IMG/VR virus record: IMGVR_UViG_3300009620_000067
Coordinates: 1 to 22,890 of that record
Source: a virus
Direction: 5' to 3' (one strand)
Length of the DNA stretch: 22,890 bases
A program made the position numbers and the translations under genes. The notes beneath the pieces are model-generated. The model did no database searches. It was given only the letters and a program-made list of their open reading frames with translations, and was not told the origin of the DNA. This document shows positions 9,001 to 15,872 of this stretch, in pieces. The number at the start of each line of letters is the position of its first letter. The stretch's first letter is position 1.

Positions 9001-9814
9001 CCGTAAGTTGGCCTGGAAGAGCATGATGTCCTTTGTTGGCTTGATGTCAGGTATACTCCTGACGGGGCGTGCGGCCGGATGGTGGGACCTGGAAACCGAC
9101 CCACGTAGTAGCGACTTCATGCAGGCCAAGATAGGCCGGTTGCGGCTAGACCCCTGGGGTGGGTATCGGCAGTTTGCAGTCCTGTATGCTCGGATGCTCC
9201 CGGTGGTCGGGGGGATTAAGTCACTGGATGACGGCAAAATCTCCGACTACGATCCCGTGAATGGAGTTACCCGTTTTTTGAGAAATAAGGCTGCTCCGAT
9301 GGTTCATAACGTCTTGCGGGGCTGGACAGGCAAGGATTTCATTGGGCGGGAGATCGACCGGACGGATTGGAAGGCATGGCTGAGCGAAAACATCCAACTC
9401 AGCGTTCAGGAAGTGATGGACGCCTACGAGGGTGAGGGACTGCTTGGGGCGTTTATCGCCGCTCCTGCCGCCACATTTGGTGTGGGAGTCACGGTAATTC
9501 CATTGACACTAAATGATGTCTCCAAAGACCTAGGCTATGGCAACTATTACGACCTGCCGCTGCTTAGTCCTAAGCGTAAGACCGTAAGGGACGCGTTGAA
9601 AGAGCGTCGAAGCCAGCGAGAGACGCAGATGGAGGAAGAGAGGAAGCAAAGAATTAAAGACAGAGCCACCGAACGAGAGGCGGAGCGGAAACGCAAGTAT
9701 TCGGAGCGGTTTGGGTCAGGATCATCTAGGCCACGGCCATCCCAAAGGGGCGTTCCACGCCGAGGCAGTCGTGAGAGACCAATACCTGCCTTCGATCCGG
9801 TTGGGACTCAATAA
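6029..9814 (+). CDS. Very large polyvalent-type virion protein, possible internal/ejection protein
   Basis: At 1261 residues this is the largest gene here. ATG 6029 overlaps the previous stop and is preferred over the TTG just before it. Residues 1 to about 290 are Pro and Gly rich with a duplicated EIPLE motif near 188-215. Helical, charged stretches follow to about 500, then a Pro/Gln-rich linker to about 700. The folded C-terminal third has RLRLDPWGGYRQFAVLYARM and RFLRNKAAPMVHNVLRGW, a pattern I associate with large polyvalent protein-associated (LPD) domains of phages. A hydrophobic stretch lies near 998-1015 and an Ala/Gly-rich one near 1138-1160. The last 80 residues form a highly charged helix and a basic tail. 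In a short-tailed phage such a protein would plausibly be an internal protein released with the DNA. The domain name is from memory; function is inferred. Confidence 0.7.
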   Translation: MPSHYSRKEREARRRRANEAVVRAIPLPVRPRDEPERVPGPVPTPQPPGQPFDPAPIDPNPGGSGVPLGPLGPVLDFLEATAEANAQIQANVVPIRDPGMAALKGPTGFVPLGPSLEALRAGEQGVVQTGKGLLRESAARPGFERAMVQAIFDPLHAAPFIGFAPRPSTVIRGLRGLRGAGKAPQAVVKEIPLEAAQAPKALGPAVVEEIPLEQRGAIQSGMGIGEAPPQGQLFPESPTEAVREPLVDVTGIEARQAREAEVARGQQSLPEGSPPGPAVSEEVLPEPQVVETAFDEAAERAVFSPLEEAQLKVDEAQASLEAALERGLPVPKFGTPERAEFDAARRAASAEGRPIKPKTVQRQEARQALKDARVALRLIEQDAQDFRQTISFGPEHPDFHRVVLQWFRDFLKDPWRIDNWGLQQQYRTAVRSERINDYKATVEKLISEGVASENAMRFARASMSGELPSVSTGIKEIVTPQIRQVLFDEVHLVLANDGFAMLSTEEALNNALAGREVPRIPGSQGGSAFSRLARVFGDEMAEAISQRQTLGEVISLRAGRRGTQTNMGPGGVVPPGSQRPPIPFQEQPGTQGFGTATIHGAGRGRQVFGELPTDRLLPDEAALDAPTQPLRLQPLPGPFPESGPRLSAAERSIQAQELDLRIRRQNQGQLPLEGIEYVEQPPLGAPQAHLIPEPAPGPFRTSVPEPWLADMPQGLTPGAQERWRREQRRYHAILENEHLRHLTETTKERMIRWAKIAALTPVDFGNLIRANMASVDMSYLRQQAPLIAGHPLKFIQTFPDAFRALWSDTYVRNLDDAIQSDPFFMITGEVPQWYRAVGSLGREAGEVAEEVIVQAGRRPIQRLAANMPHINISNRAFVSGLNSHNASIRKGYIRSLMEGDEAVLAAKQSGLKRRRTISDPFPRQDVLGASGIKKRVENFDRVLANLSGRGPLGPLKGGDRQAIANNLFFSIRLNTGRFLLPKDLIWGDSGSRKLAWKSMMSFVGLMSGILLTGRAAGWWDLETDPRSSDFMQAKIGRLRLDPWGGYRQFAVLYARMLPVVGGIKSLDDGKISDYDPVNGVTRFLRNKAAPMVHNVLRGWTGKDFIGREIDRTDWKAWLSENIQLSVQEVMDAYEGEGLLGAFIAAPAATFGVGVTVIPLTLNDVSKDLGYGNYYDLPLLSPKRKTVRDALKERRSQRETQMEEERKQRIKDRATEREAERKRKYSERFGSGSSRPRPSQRGVPRRGSRERPIPAFDPVGTQ

Positions 9815-9816
9815 CC

Positions 9817-9972
9817 ATGCGTGAAGTCTGGTGCCCAGATTGTGGCTCTAAAACGGTCATCAGGGTGTCGGAGAAATCCGAATATCCCCCGTTTTTATAC
9901 TGGTGTCGTCGTGGCTGTCGCGGTAAATGGGTTACAATTCTTGACATCAGGAGTCCGGCGCTGATACAGTAA
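9817..9972 (+). CDS. Small zinc-ribbon protein
   Basis: A 51-residue protein beginning MREVWCPDCGSK. Two cysteine pairs, CPDC (Cys6, Cys9) and CRRGC (Cys30, Cys34), are spaced as in a zinc ribbon, with aromatic residues and Lys/Arg between them. The ATG lies two bases after the preceding stop. Small ribbons of this kind bind nucleic acid or proteins, but no specific role can be read. It is the last gene before a strong terminator, closing the portal-to-1261-residue operon. There is no strong ribosome site, so translation may depend on coupling to the large gene. Confidence 0.7.
   Translation: MREVWCPDCGSKTVIRVSEKSEYPPFLYWCRRGCRGKWVTILDIRSPALIQ
9941..9970 (+). promoter_or_regulatory. Candidate promoter ahead of the scaffold-capsid operon
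   Basis: A perfect -35 TTGACA (9941-9946) is followed after 18 bases by a weaker -10 TACAGT (9965-9970), inside the end of the zinc-ribbon gene. Transcription would start near 9977, giving a short leader that runs straight into the terminator hairpin at 10001-10037. The -35 match is clear; the -10 is only 4 of 6. Confidence 0.35.
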
Positions 9973-10000
9973 TGGCGATTACATAAGGGCGTCGCGCTAG

Positions 10001-10037
10001 GCCGCTACTAACTCTTCGGAGTTGGGGCGGCTTTTTT
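10001..10037 (+). terminator. Intrinsic (rho-independent) terminator
   Basis: The inner stem AACTC/GAGTT (10010-10014 and 10019-10023) closes a TTCG tetraloop. An outer stem GCCGC/GCGGC (10001-10005 and 10027-10031) extends it, and six T residues follow at 10032-10037. This is a textbook intrinsic terminator placed between the zinc-ribbon gene and the scaffold gene. It would reduce or gate read-through into the capsid genes. Confidence 0.88.
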
Positions 10038-10061
10038 AATGTCCGGCAATTAGGGGAGTTT

Positions 10062-10796
10062 ATGACCACACCAGCCGACAATCTAACACTCGATGAAGAA
10101 ATCGCGCAGATGGCACTCGATGCCGAGGAACCTATCGAGGGGTTGGATGAGGGGAGTCCCGAGGCTTCAGTAGAGGTGGAGACTCTACCTGGTCCTGAAG
10201 GCGGAGCCGCTTTTGAGCCTCCCGCCGACAGTGAGCCAGTAACTCCATCGGATGAATCGCCAGTTGATGAGGCCACCAGGCTCAAGGAAGAGAATGCCCA
10301 ACTGCGGCGAGACGCAGACCAGCGTAAGTTGGAACTTGAGACCCAGCAATTCGATGCTGAGGTTCGGCAATATGCCGAGGGGTATGCTCAGAACCTCGTT
10401 GAGACCTATGGCTGGTCCGAAGACCAGGCAAAAGCCTACGCTGAGTCCCAGCGCAAGGCGTATGTGGCTGAATACCGATTGGGGATGGAGCGCAAAGACA
10501 ATCTGGCTCGGGGTTTATCTCAGGAATACGGTGTTCCCGCAGCATCTCTGATGGTCTACAACACAGCGGAAGAGATGACCCAGGCCGCAATTCAGCAGGG
10601 GCCACGGGATCGGGAAGTCCAACAGATGAAAAAGGAAATCGCTGATCTAAAAAGAGCTCGCGTACCATCCCAAGACTACAACCAACCAGCGGGGCGCACC
10701 GCCGCGACGAGCGAAGAGCGTCTGCTGGATCAATACAATGCAGGGGTAAGAACCCCAGAAACCGAAGCCGCTGGTAGGCGAGCAGCCGGACTGTAA
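10062..10796 (+). CDS. Probable capsid scaffolding protein
   Basis: A 244-residue acidic protein immediately before the major capsid gene, the standard place for a phage scaffold that directs capsid assembly and then leaves. Residues 1-68 are strongly acidic and probably disordered. Residues about 68-105 (ATRLKEENAQLRRDADQRKL onward) and 183-200 are predicted coiled coil. The region between is helical. The C-terminal tail has several Arg residues (GRRAAGL at the end), consistent with a charged capsid-binding end. A GGGGAG ribosome site precedes the ATG, and the gene sits 9 bases before the capsid start. No protease motif is seen. The call rests on composition and position. Confidence 0.75.
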   Translation: MTTPADNLTLDEEIAQMALDAEEPIEGLDEGSPEASVEVETLPGPEGGAAFEPPADSEPVTPSDESPVDEATRLKEENAQLRRDADQRKLELETQQFDAEVRQYAEGYAQNLVETYGWSEDQAKAYAESQRKAYVAEYRLGMERKDNLARGLSQEYGVPAASLMVYNTAEEMTQAAIQQGPRDREVQQMKKEIADLKRARVPSQDYNQPAGRTAATSEERLLDQYNAGVRTPETEAAGRRAAGL

Positions 10797-10805
10797 GGAG
10801 AAGAC

Positions 10806-11678
10806 ATGCCACAAGCAGCAACCACCGGGAATTTGGAAAATGCCCAACGGATTGTGATCGGTGCCGTCAGATATACTGAGGAGCACAACGCTCCGGCGAT
10901 GGAACTGATCGAACACATGACCCTGGGCCAAGGAGAGAAGCAGGTCACGGTGCCCAAGGTCGGGCAGATGACCATCTTGGACTTGGTGGATGGCCAGGAC
11001 ATCGTGGACGAAGAGGAAATCGGGATGACCACAGTGGACCTGACCGCTGCGGAGGTCGGAGCTAAGATCATTCTGACCGACCAGTTGGTGGCTCAGAGCC
11101 AGCCAGCCGTTTTTTCCATGGTTGGGAGGCAACTGGGCGACGGTATGGCCCGGAAGAAGGATACCGATGTGATTGCGCTATACACCGCCCTGAACGGCGG
11201 GACTTCCTTGGGCGCGGCTGACAAGGCTATGTCAGTAGCGAACTTCGCCGCTTCCATCGCCAACGCACGGGGTAAGACTACTAACCCCTTCAATCCGACC
11301 TACGCTGTTCATCACCCTCACTCAGTCTACGACTACGTGAGCACTGCAACGGCCATCGGCTCAAGCAATGTTTGGCCCGAAGGGTTCCAGCAGGATAGAT
11401 TGGACAAGTTCTGGTCTCGCCGTTCCTTCAATGGCGTGATGCTCTTCGAGGACGGCAATATCGCCCCCGACTCCGGCGATGACGCCATTGGTGTATTGGC
11501 GCAGAAGGACGCGATGGTTGTGCTGACCTCCGTGAACCAGAAGACGGAACGGCAGCGGGACGCCTCCCTTCGGGGGACCGAGGTCGTGATGACTGCCCGT
11601 TATGGAGTCTTTGAACTGGACGACGAGAAGGGCTATCCTCTGACCTTTGACGCGTCTGCACCCACAACTTCGGCCTAA
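10806..11678 (+). CDS. Major capsid protein (HK97-type fold expected)
   Basis: A 290-residue protein after the scaffold with a strong AAGGAG ribosome site 6 bases before its ATG, fitting a highly expressed gene. The N-terminal helix is followed by a strand-rich segment (KQVTVPKVGQMTILDL, about residues 45-60) suited to an E-loop. A long spine-helix region follows (QPAVFSMVGRQLGDGMARKKDTDVIALYTAL, about 99-130), then an A-domain-like part with the PTYAVHHPHSVYDYV strand-helix and a C-terminal beta segment (RGTEVVMTARYGVFEL). This order is typical of HK97-fold capsid proteins of about 300 residues. There is no sequence signature that alone proves the fold; gene order makes it firm. Confidence 0.85.
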   Translation: MPQAATTGNLENAQRIVIGAVRYTEEHNAPAMELIEHMTLGQGEKQVTVPKVGQMTILDLVDGQDIVDEEEIGMTTVDLTAAEVGAKIILTDQLVAQSQPAVFSMVGRQLGDGMARKKDTDVIALYTALNGGTSLGAADKAMSVANFAASIANARGKTTNPFNPTYAVHHPHSVYDYVSTATAIGSSNVWPEGFQQDRLDKFWSRRSFNGVMLFEDGNIAPDSGDDAIGVLAQKDAMVVLTSVNQKTERQRDASLRGTEVVMTARYGVFELDDEKGYPLTFDASAPTTSA

Positions 11679-11687
11679 AGGTAAAAC

Positions 11688-12143
11688 ATGACTACAGCCC
11701 AAGACAAGGTGCGACAGAAGGCCGACCTTGCTGCCAAGGGGTATTCGATCCAGTACATCAACTCTTGGCAGCCTAAGGTAGACATGTGGTGGCACCGTGA
11801 CTGGCTCAACCTAGAGGGGGAAGTGGTTAAGTCAGCGGGGACGCTAGTACCCAACCAGCCTGGCAACCCCGACACACAGATGCGCCTATCGACCCGTGGG
11901 CTGCTCCCCTGGAAACCTGGTGAGGACTGCCTCTCTAGGACGGCCACTAATGGGGAGAAAGGTTGTAAGGGTTGTCGTGATCGGCGTGATGCTCAGGTCT
12001 TTGCGCCCGTGACCCATCCCCACAAATACCGAGGACGGGACATAGGCGCACCCTGTAGGGTGACCGATTGCACGGCAACTCGAAAACAAGTTCCGGTGAA
12101 ACGCAAGAGGGCGGCTGTAACGATGGCCGAGGCCGCAGTTTAA
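11688..12143 (+). CDS. Hypothetical Cys-containing head-module protein
   Basis: A 151-residue protein following the capsid gene by 9 bases, with an AAAGGT ribosome site. The N-terminal third is helical and aromatic (YINSWQPKVDMWWHRDWL, about residues 23-40). The C-terminal half has Cys81, Cys93, Cys96, Cys123 and Cys128; the CKGC pair could bind zinc with one or both later cysteines. The last 20 residues are basic (PVKRKRAAVTM). I do not recognise the family. Position suggests a head-associated protein, but metal binding and any structural role are inferred only. Confidence 0.65.
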   Translation: MTTAQDKVRQKADLAAKGYSIQYINSWQPKVDMWWHRDWLNLEGEVVKSAGTLVPNQPGNPDTQMRLSTRGLLPWKPGEDCLSRTATNGEKGCKGCRDRRDAQVFAPVTHPHKYRGRDIGAPCRVTDCTATRKQVPVKRKRAAVTMAEAAV

Positions 12144-12191
12144 TATCGGCCAATCGCGGGGCGTAAGAACCCGTAAAAGGAGATAGGGACA

Positions 12192-12962
12192 ATGGCATTT
12201 CCACTAAGCGTAGCAGGCAAGTACGGATGGGAAAAGCTCACCACCACCGGTAAGAAGCACCAACTCGGGACCATCATGGAATTTCGGGATGGTAGGAAGT
12301 TCCGGTACTGCTTCTCGAACGGAGCGGTTGCTTCAGGGAGACTGGTAAGTGGCCGACCGATCAGCCATGCAGGGCACGACAGCGACCAGGTGTTGGCGGC
12401 TGCCGTTGCGTTGGGCGGAACAACCATCACCATCACCAATTCGGATGCTGCCGTGGTGGTCGATCAGTTCAATGACGGCCTCCTCTACATCAACGATGAC
12501 GGCTCGGGCCCCGGTGGTGAAGGAATGCTCTACCGGGTCAAGACCTCCTCGGTCGCGACTACGACCGGCACGATCACATTCGTCATTGACGAAGAAGATG
12601 GTGTCGCTGGTGAAGCCTTGGTCGTGGCGGACTCCCAGTTTGGTATGATCGAGAACGAGTACGGCGAGGCCAATATCTGGGATGCCAGCGCGATCGATGG
12701 GATTCCGGTTGGTTGGACGCAAGCGCCGGTGGCTGATAACGAGTATTTCTGGGCTTGCACCCACGGCCCCACGATGGCCCTGTACGACGCTGACGACAAC
12801 TCGGTACGGGGACGGTCGGTTATTCCCTCCGTTTCTGTTGACGGTGCGGTACGGGGGTACGACTTGGCCAGCGCCTCCACTACGGACAACCAGATCATCG
12901 GCTTTGCCATGGTCGTGTCTGTGGACAACGAACTGTTCCCAATCTTTGCCACGATAGATTAG
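12192..12962 (+). CDS. Probable capsid-associated (decoration or head-fibre) protein
   Basis: A 256-residue protein, acidic and rich in Val, Thr, Ala and Gly, with alternating strand patterns throughout (TTITITNSDAAVVVDQFNDG and TGTITFVIDEEDG). It looks almost entirely beta. An AAAAGGAG ribosome site lies about 9 bases before the ATG, suggesting high expression. It follows the capsid gene by two places, as do many capsid decoration or cement proteins. There is no enzyme motif, membrane segment or signal peptide. A tail-tube role is possible but less likely since no other long-tail genes are present. Confidence 0.55.
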   Translation: MAFPLSVAGKYGWEKLTTTGKKHQLGTIMEFRDGRKFRYCFSNGAVASGRLVSGRPISHAGHDSDQVLAAAVALGGTTITITNSDAAVVVDQFNDGLLYINDDGSGPGGEGMLYRVKTSSVATTTGTITFVIDEEDGVAGEALVVADSQFGMIENEYGEANIWDASAIDGIPVGWTQAPVADNEYFWACTHGPTMALYDADDNSVRGRSVIPSVSVDGAVRGYDLASASTTDNQIIGFAMVVSVDNELFPIFATID

Positions 12963-12971
12963 GGCACCCGT

Positions 12972-13892
12972 ATGGAACGGGTACTCTTTGCGGTCATGGG
13001 GGATCATCCTTTCCCTTTGATTGGGGGTGGGACAACCCATGACCGCTTTTCGCAGATAGCCGAGTTCACCAACACGGTGGACGTTACACTGTTTATCATT
13101 CCCGATCTGCGGGATGTGATGGGGGACACCCAGTTTGGTAACCCCAAATGGGGACCCAAACACCGCACGATTCACTCCATGAGACTCCTGGCGTCCCGCT
13201 TGGCCAAGGACGGGGATTACGACTGGCTGTTCATCGTGGAGAACGATGTTGATTTAGCGGCCAATACCTTAGAAACCCTACTCGCCCACCGGAAAGATAT
13301 CATCGTGCCGAAACAGGAGTTCCCCACCTGCCCTGATTTCCCCTTTATGAAGGGAATGTTCTATCAACCTCAGGAGGAAGCCGACCAGACAGGACTACAC
13401 CATATTGAATGGTGTGGTTACTCCGCTACCCTTTACCGGATGGAGGCCTTCAAGGAAGTCGATCCCATGTTTGTCGGCGGTGGCGAAGGTATCGATTATG
13501 CTAGGTGGCAAGACCACGGTATTCGGGGCTGGATGGACCTGGACATCGAAGCGGTCAATCTCCGACCGGCGTCATCCCAGCAGATACTCATAGACTTGCC
13601 CTTAAAGTACCGGATGCACCAGAAAACAGCGTTGGATGGCGTTGTGGAACAATGTGGGGGGAAGCTGCACAGCTTGCCAGCAACGAAGATCAAAGGGGCA
13701 CAGGCTGCCCAGTGTGAGGATTGTGGTTATTACATCGAATACCGACCACCAAAGGGCTTTCGAGGCGAAACCCTCAAGGAACTCGGATTACTGGAATCGG
13801 GAGTGGGAGACGGGCGGACGGCAGATGGCTCACCGGGTGGAGTCAACCGGCCTGCTCTTGGAGTTAGCGGTAATGCCAGTGGCCCCTCCTAA
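12972..13892 (+). CDS. Glycosyltransferase, GT-A (family 2-like)
   Basis: A 306-residue reading frame. Residues 1-45 form an N-terminal alpha/beta start. YDWLFIVENDVDL (83-95) supplies the acidic metal-binding motif of GT-A enzymes, with Glu90, Asn91 and Asp92 in place of DxD. IEWCGYSATLYRMEAF (145-160) and FVGGGEGIDYARW (167-179) match the acceptor-side segment, and a late His lies in KYRMHQ. It would transfer a sugar from a nucleotide donor. CEDC at 248-251 could be a metal site. Beyond about residue 262 the sequence becomes Gly/Ser-rich and unlike a folded domain, while another frame begins to look coding, so the true C-terminus may be affected by a frameshift. It sits at the head of a sugar-modification cassette. 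Confidence 0.75.
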   Translation: MERVLFAVMGDHPFPLIGGGTTHDRFSQIAEFTNTVDVTLFIIPDLRDVMGDTQFGNPKWGPKHRTIHSMRLLASRLAKDGDYDWLFIVENDVDLAANTLETLLAHRKDIIVPKQEFPTCPDFPFMKGMFYQPQEEADQTGLHHIEWCGYSATLYRMEAFKEVDPMFVGGGEGIDYARWQDHGIRGWMDLDIEAVNLRPASSQQILIDLPLKYRMHQKTALDGVVEQCGGKLHSLPATKIKGAQAAQCEDCGYYIEYRPPKGFRGETLKELGLLESGVGDGRTADGSPGGVNRPALGVSGNASGPS

Positions 13893-15027
13893 AGTCGTCA
13901 TAGATATTGGATGTGGCAAGTCCAGTTCCCTAGAGACCATTCGAGGGGTAACGAAGGCCGAACGTTGTAATGGGGTAGATTGGTCGGATGTCTCCCTTGA
14001 TGCCAACAGCAAGCATTACGCCGAGTGGGGTGAGTGGATTCACTGCGACATTGAGCGCGATCAGGTGCCCCTACCTGATGAGACCGCTGATTTCGTCTAT
14101 TCCAGTCATCTGATTGAGCATATTGAAAACCCCTATATCCTGTTGGACGAACAACTGAGGCTCTGCAAGCAGGGTGGGATTATCGCAGTTGTCGCCCCGT
14201 TGAATATGTACGACCGAGAACATCGTCATGTGTTCACTTCAGGAGACGACGCAATCGGAAATAGTGGCTGGTATAATCAAACCATGAAGTACGGGATTGC
14301 AGGGTATGGGCGGTTGGGTAAGGCGACGGAAAGGATGCTGCCCGTCGAACTCGAGGCGTTCTGGGACCCTCCCCAAATGCGATTGGATAGCCTATCCGAC
14401 TGCGACGTGATTTTCGTTTGCACTCCCACGCCCTGTGGGTTTGATGGTCATATACTGGAAGGCATTGACGAGATTGCTTCTCAGGCCAAAGATGGGTGCT
14501 GGGTTTGTGTCAGAAGCACGGTATCGCCCGGCGACACAGATATTCTAGCGGCACGGTATCCCCAGCTAAACTGGTGCGTGGCCCCAGAGTTTCGCACCGA
14601 CCTTCAATTGGCAGAGATGGCTGCTTGCCGCTTCCCTATCTTCGGATATGAGGATGTGCCTTCGGATGAACTGAGGAGCATATTTTACGCGGCGCGTTTC
14701 ATGTCTAGGTCAGAGGCCGAGTTGGTGAAAATAGTCGTCAATTGCGCCCTGGCTACACAGGTTGCGCTGGCTAACGAGTTCCACGAACTGGCCGAAACCC
14801 TGGGGGCCTCGTGGGGACCGATTCGGGTTGCACTACTGGACGATAACCGGGTTGGCAGCCAATGGAAGGTCACAGAAGAGAGAGGCTTTGGTGGGCAATG
14901 CCTTCCGAAAGACTTAGATGCGGCAATCCAGTGCTTACAACAGATGGGGGTTGAGCCCTACATCCTGAGCGCGGTCCAGAAGGCCAACAAGACGCGCTTT
15001 AGGCCCAAGGTCATGGTAAATGTCTAA
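13873..15027 (+). CDS. SAM methyltransferase joined to a short UDP-glucose dehydrogenase-like domain
   Basis: The frame is open from 13636. The start at 13873 (384 residues) is chosen for its GGAG ribosome site 10 bases upstream, but residues typical of a methyltransferase N-terminus (YWNREWETGG) lie upstream in the same frame, from about 13775. Residues 9-19 (VIDIGCGKSSS) are the SAM-binding loop, Asp36 follows strand 2, and DFVYSSHLIEHIENP (73-87) and GGIIAVVAP (101-109) complete a class I fold. From Met138 the protein becomes a nucleotide-sugar dehydrogenase: GYGRLG (144-149) for NAD, STVSPG (215-220), PEF (238-240), Lys286/Asn290, and GFGGQCLPKD (338-347) with catalytic Cys343. It stops about 40 residues later, so the usual C-terminal UDP-binding domain is missing. 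Products such as uronic acid sugars are inferred. Confidence 0.8.
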   Translation: MPVAPPKVVIDIGCGKSSSLETIRGVTKAERCNGVDWSDVSLDANSKHYAEWGEWIHCDIERDQVPLPDETADFVYSSHLIEHIENPYILLDEQLRLCKQGGIIAVVAPLNMYDREHRHVFTSGDDAIGNSGWYNQTMKYGIAGYGRLGKATERMLPVELEAFWDPPQMRLDSLSDCDVIFVCTPTPCGFDGHILEGIDEIASQAKDGCWVCVRSTVSPGDTDILAARYPQLNWCVAPEFRTDLQLAEMAACRFPIFGYEDVPSDELRSIFYAARFMSRSEAELVKIVVNCALATQVALANEFHELAETLGASWGPIRVALLDDNRVGSQWKVTEERGFGGQCLPKDLDAAIQCLQQMGVEPYILSAVQKANKTRFRPKVMVNV

Positions 15028-15403
15028 CGAACTATGGGTGCCCCCTGGCGTTGATACGTTGGCGCCGTCCATTGGTGGGCGTAACGTTGTGACTGGTGGG
15101 ACCATAGTGATTCACACGTTCAAGTTCCACTCGGAAAAGTATGGGAAGAGCCGCGAGGTGAAGATTCCAGCGGACGATTCCATGAGTCAGGCCCAGATTG
15201 AAGACATGGCAGCTAGCGCCCTGGAGACCTGGATCATCGAGCTAGAGGAAGATGCACAGAGAACAGCGGGGAAACACGCTCCTTCCTTAAGCGAGCGCAA
15301 GGACGTGGGTAAGGCCATCCGCGAGTTTCGAGAGTACGCAGCAAAGCGCAGAGAGAGCTCCACCGGCCAGCTTTACTATCCGGTTGCGAAGGTAGGGGAA
15401 TAA
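15020..15403 (+). CDS. Hypothetical protein after the sugar cassette
   Basis: A 127-residue protein beginning MSNELWVPPGVDTLAPS. The first 50 residues look strand-rich (GGTIVIHTFKFHSE). The rest is helical and charged (AQIEDMAASALETWIIELEEDAQ, about 58-80, then a basic helix with KAIREFREYAAKRRESS). No motif is recognised. The ATG overlaps the previous stop region by 8 bases and the stop is followed one base later by the next gene, so it belongs to the same transcript. It may be a minor structural or assembly protein; there is no direct evidence. Confidence 0.65.
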   Translation: MSNELWVPPGVDTLAPSIGGRNVVTGGTIVIHTFKFHSEKYGKSREVKIPADDSMSQAQIEDMAASALETWIIELEEDAQRTAGKHAPSLSERKDVGKAIREFREYAAKRRESSTGQLYYPVAKVGE

Positions 15404-15404
15404 T

Positions 15405-15872
15405 TTGGCGACCACAATTACGGCTGCGACCCTAACCATCACCCATACCGAGGCCATCTCCCTTAATGGTCAGGATAAGGGCTCGACCAATATCCAGACT
15501 ATTACCTCTGTCACTGAGGTAATGCAGCGGATTGTCAACGTAGATACGACTGAGCGCATCATCATAGCGATGGGTACGGTCATTGCAGCAGGACAATTCG
15601 TTGAGTCCACGGTCAAGTACATTCGTATCACAAATAAGGATGACACGAACTTCGTCCAACTGATATTTAGAAGTGAGGGAAGTGCCGAGTTCGCGGTCAA
15701 GTTGGATGCTGGACAGACATTTATCTACAACGGCGACAACTCCGGGGGCGTTGTAGACACGATGGATGCCTCCGCTTCCGCTCTAACCGTGTCCTTTGAA
15801 GACCTCGTGGACGTGACCGCACTAGCAGATACCGCAGCGGTAGACCTCGAACTTTTTGTAGCTGGAACTTAG
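15405..15872 (+). CDS. Probable beta-rich virion structural protein
   Basis: A 155-residue protein starting at TTG 15405, supported by GGTAGGGGA just upstream; there is no alternative ATG near the start. It is Thr, Ala, Val and Asp rich and strand-forming throughout (TITAATLTITHTEAI). The segment YIRITNKDDTNFVQLIFRS (72-90) followed by FAVKLDAGQTFIYNG is of a type common in phage tail or head-surface proteins. There is no enzyme motif. It stands directly ahead of the adaptor-like gene, with no spacer bases between the stop and the next ATG, which favours a connector or tail role. The exact role is not determinable. Confidence 0.6.
   Translation: MATTITAATLTITHTEAISLNGQDKGSTNIQTITSVTEVMQRIVNVDTTERIIIAMGTVIAAGQFVESTVKYIRITNKDDTNFVQLIFRSEGSAEFAVKLDAGQTFIYNGDNSGGVVDTMDASASALTVSFEDLVDVTALADTAAVDLELFVAGT

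Noticed and set aside
8587-9237. 216-residue minus-strand open frame inside the 1261-residue gene
   Set aside because: Ser/Arg/Pro-rich composition of a shadow frame; the sense strand there holds the best-preserved part of the large protein.
12333-13175. 280-residue minus-strand open frame across the decoration-like and glycosyltransferase genes
   Set aside because: It lies opposite two well-supported genes, has no ribosome site or recognisable domain, and has the composition expected of a reverse reading of GC-rich codons.
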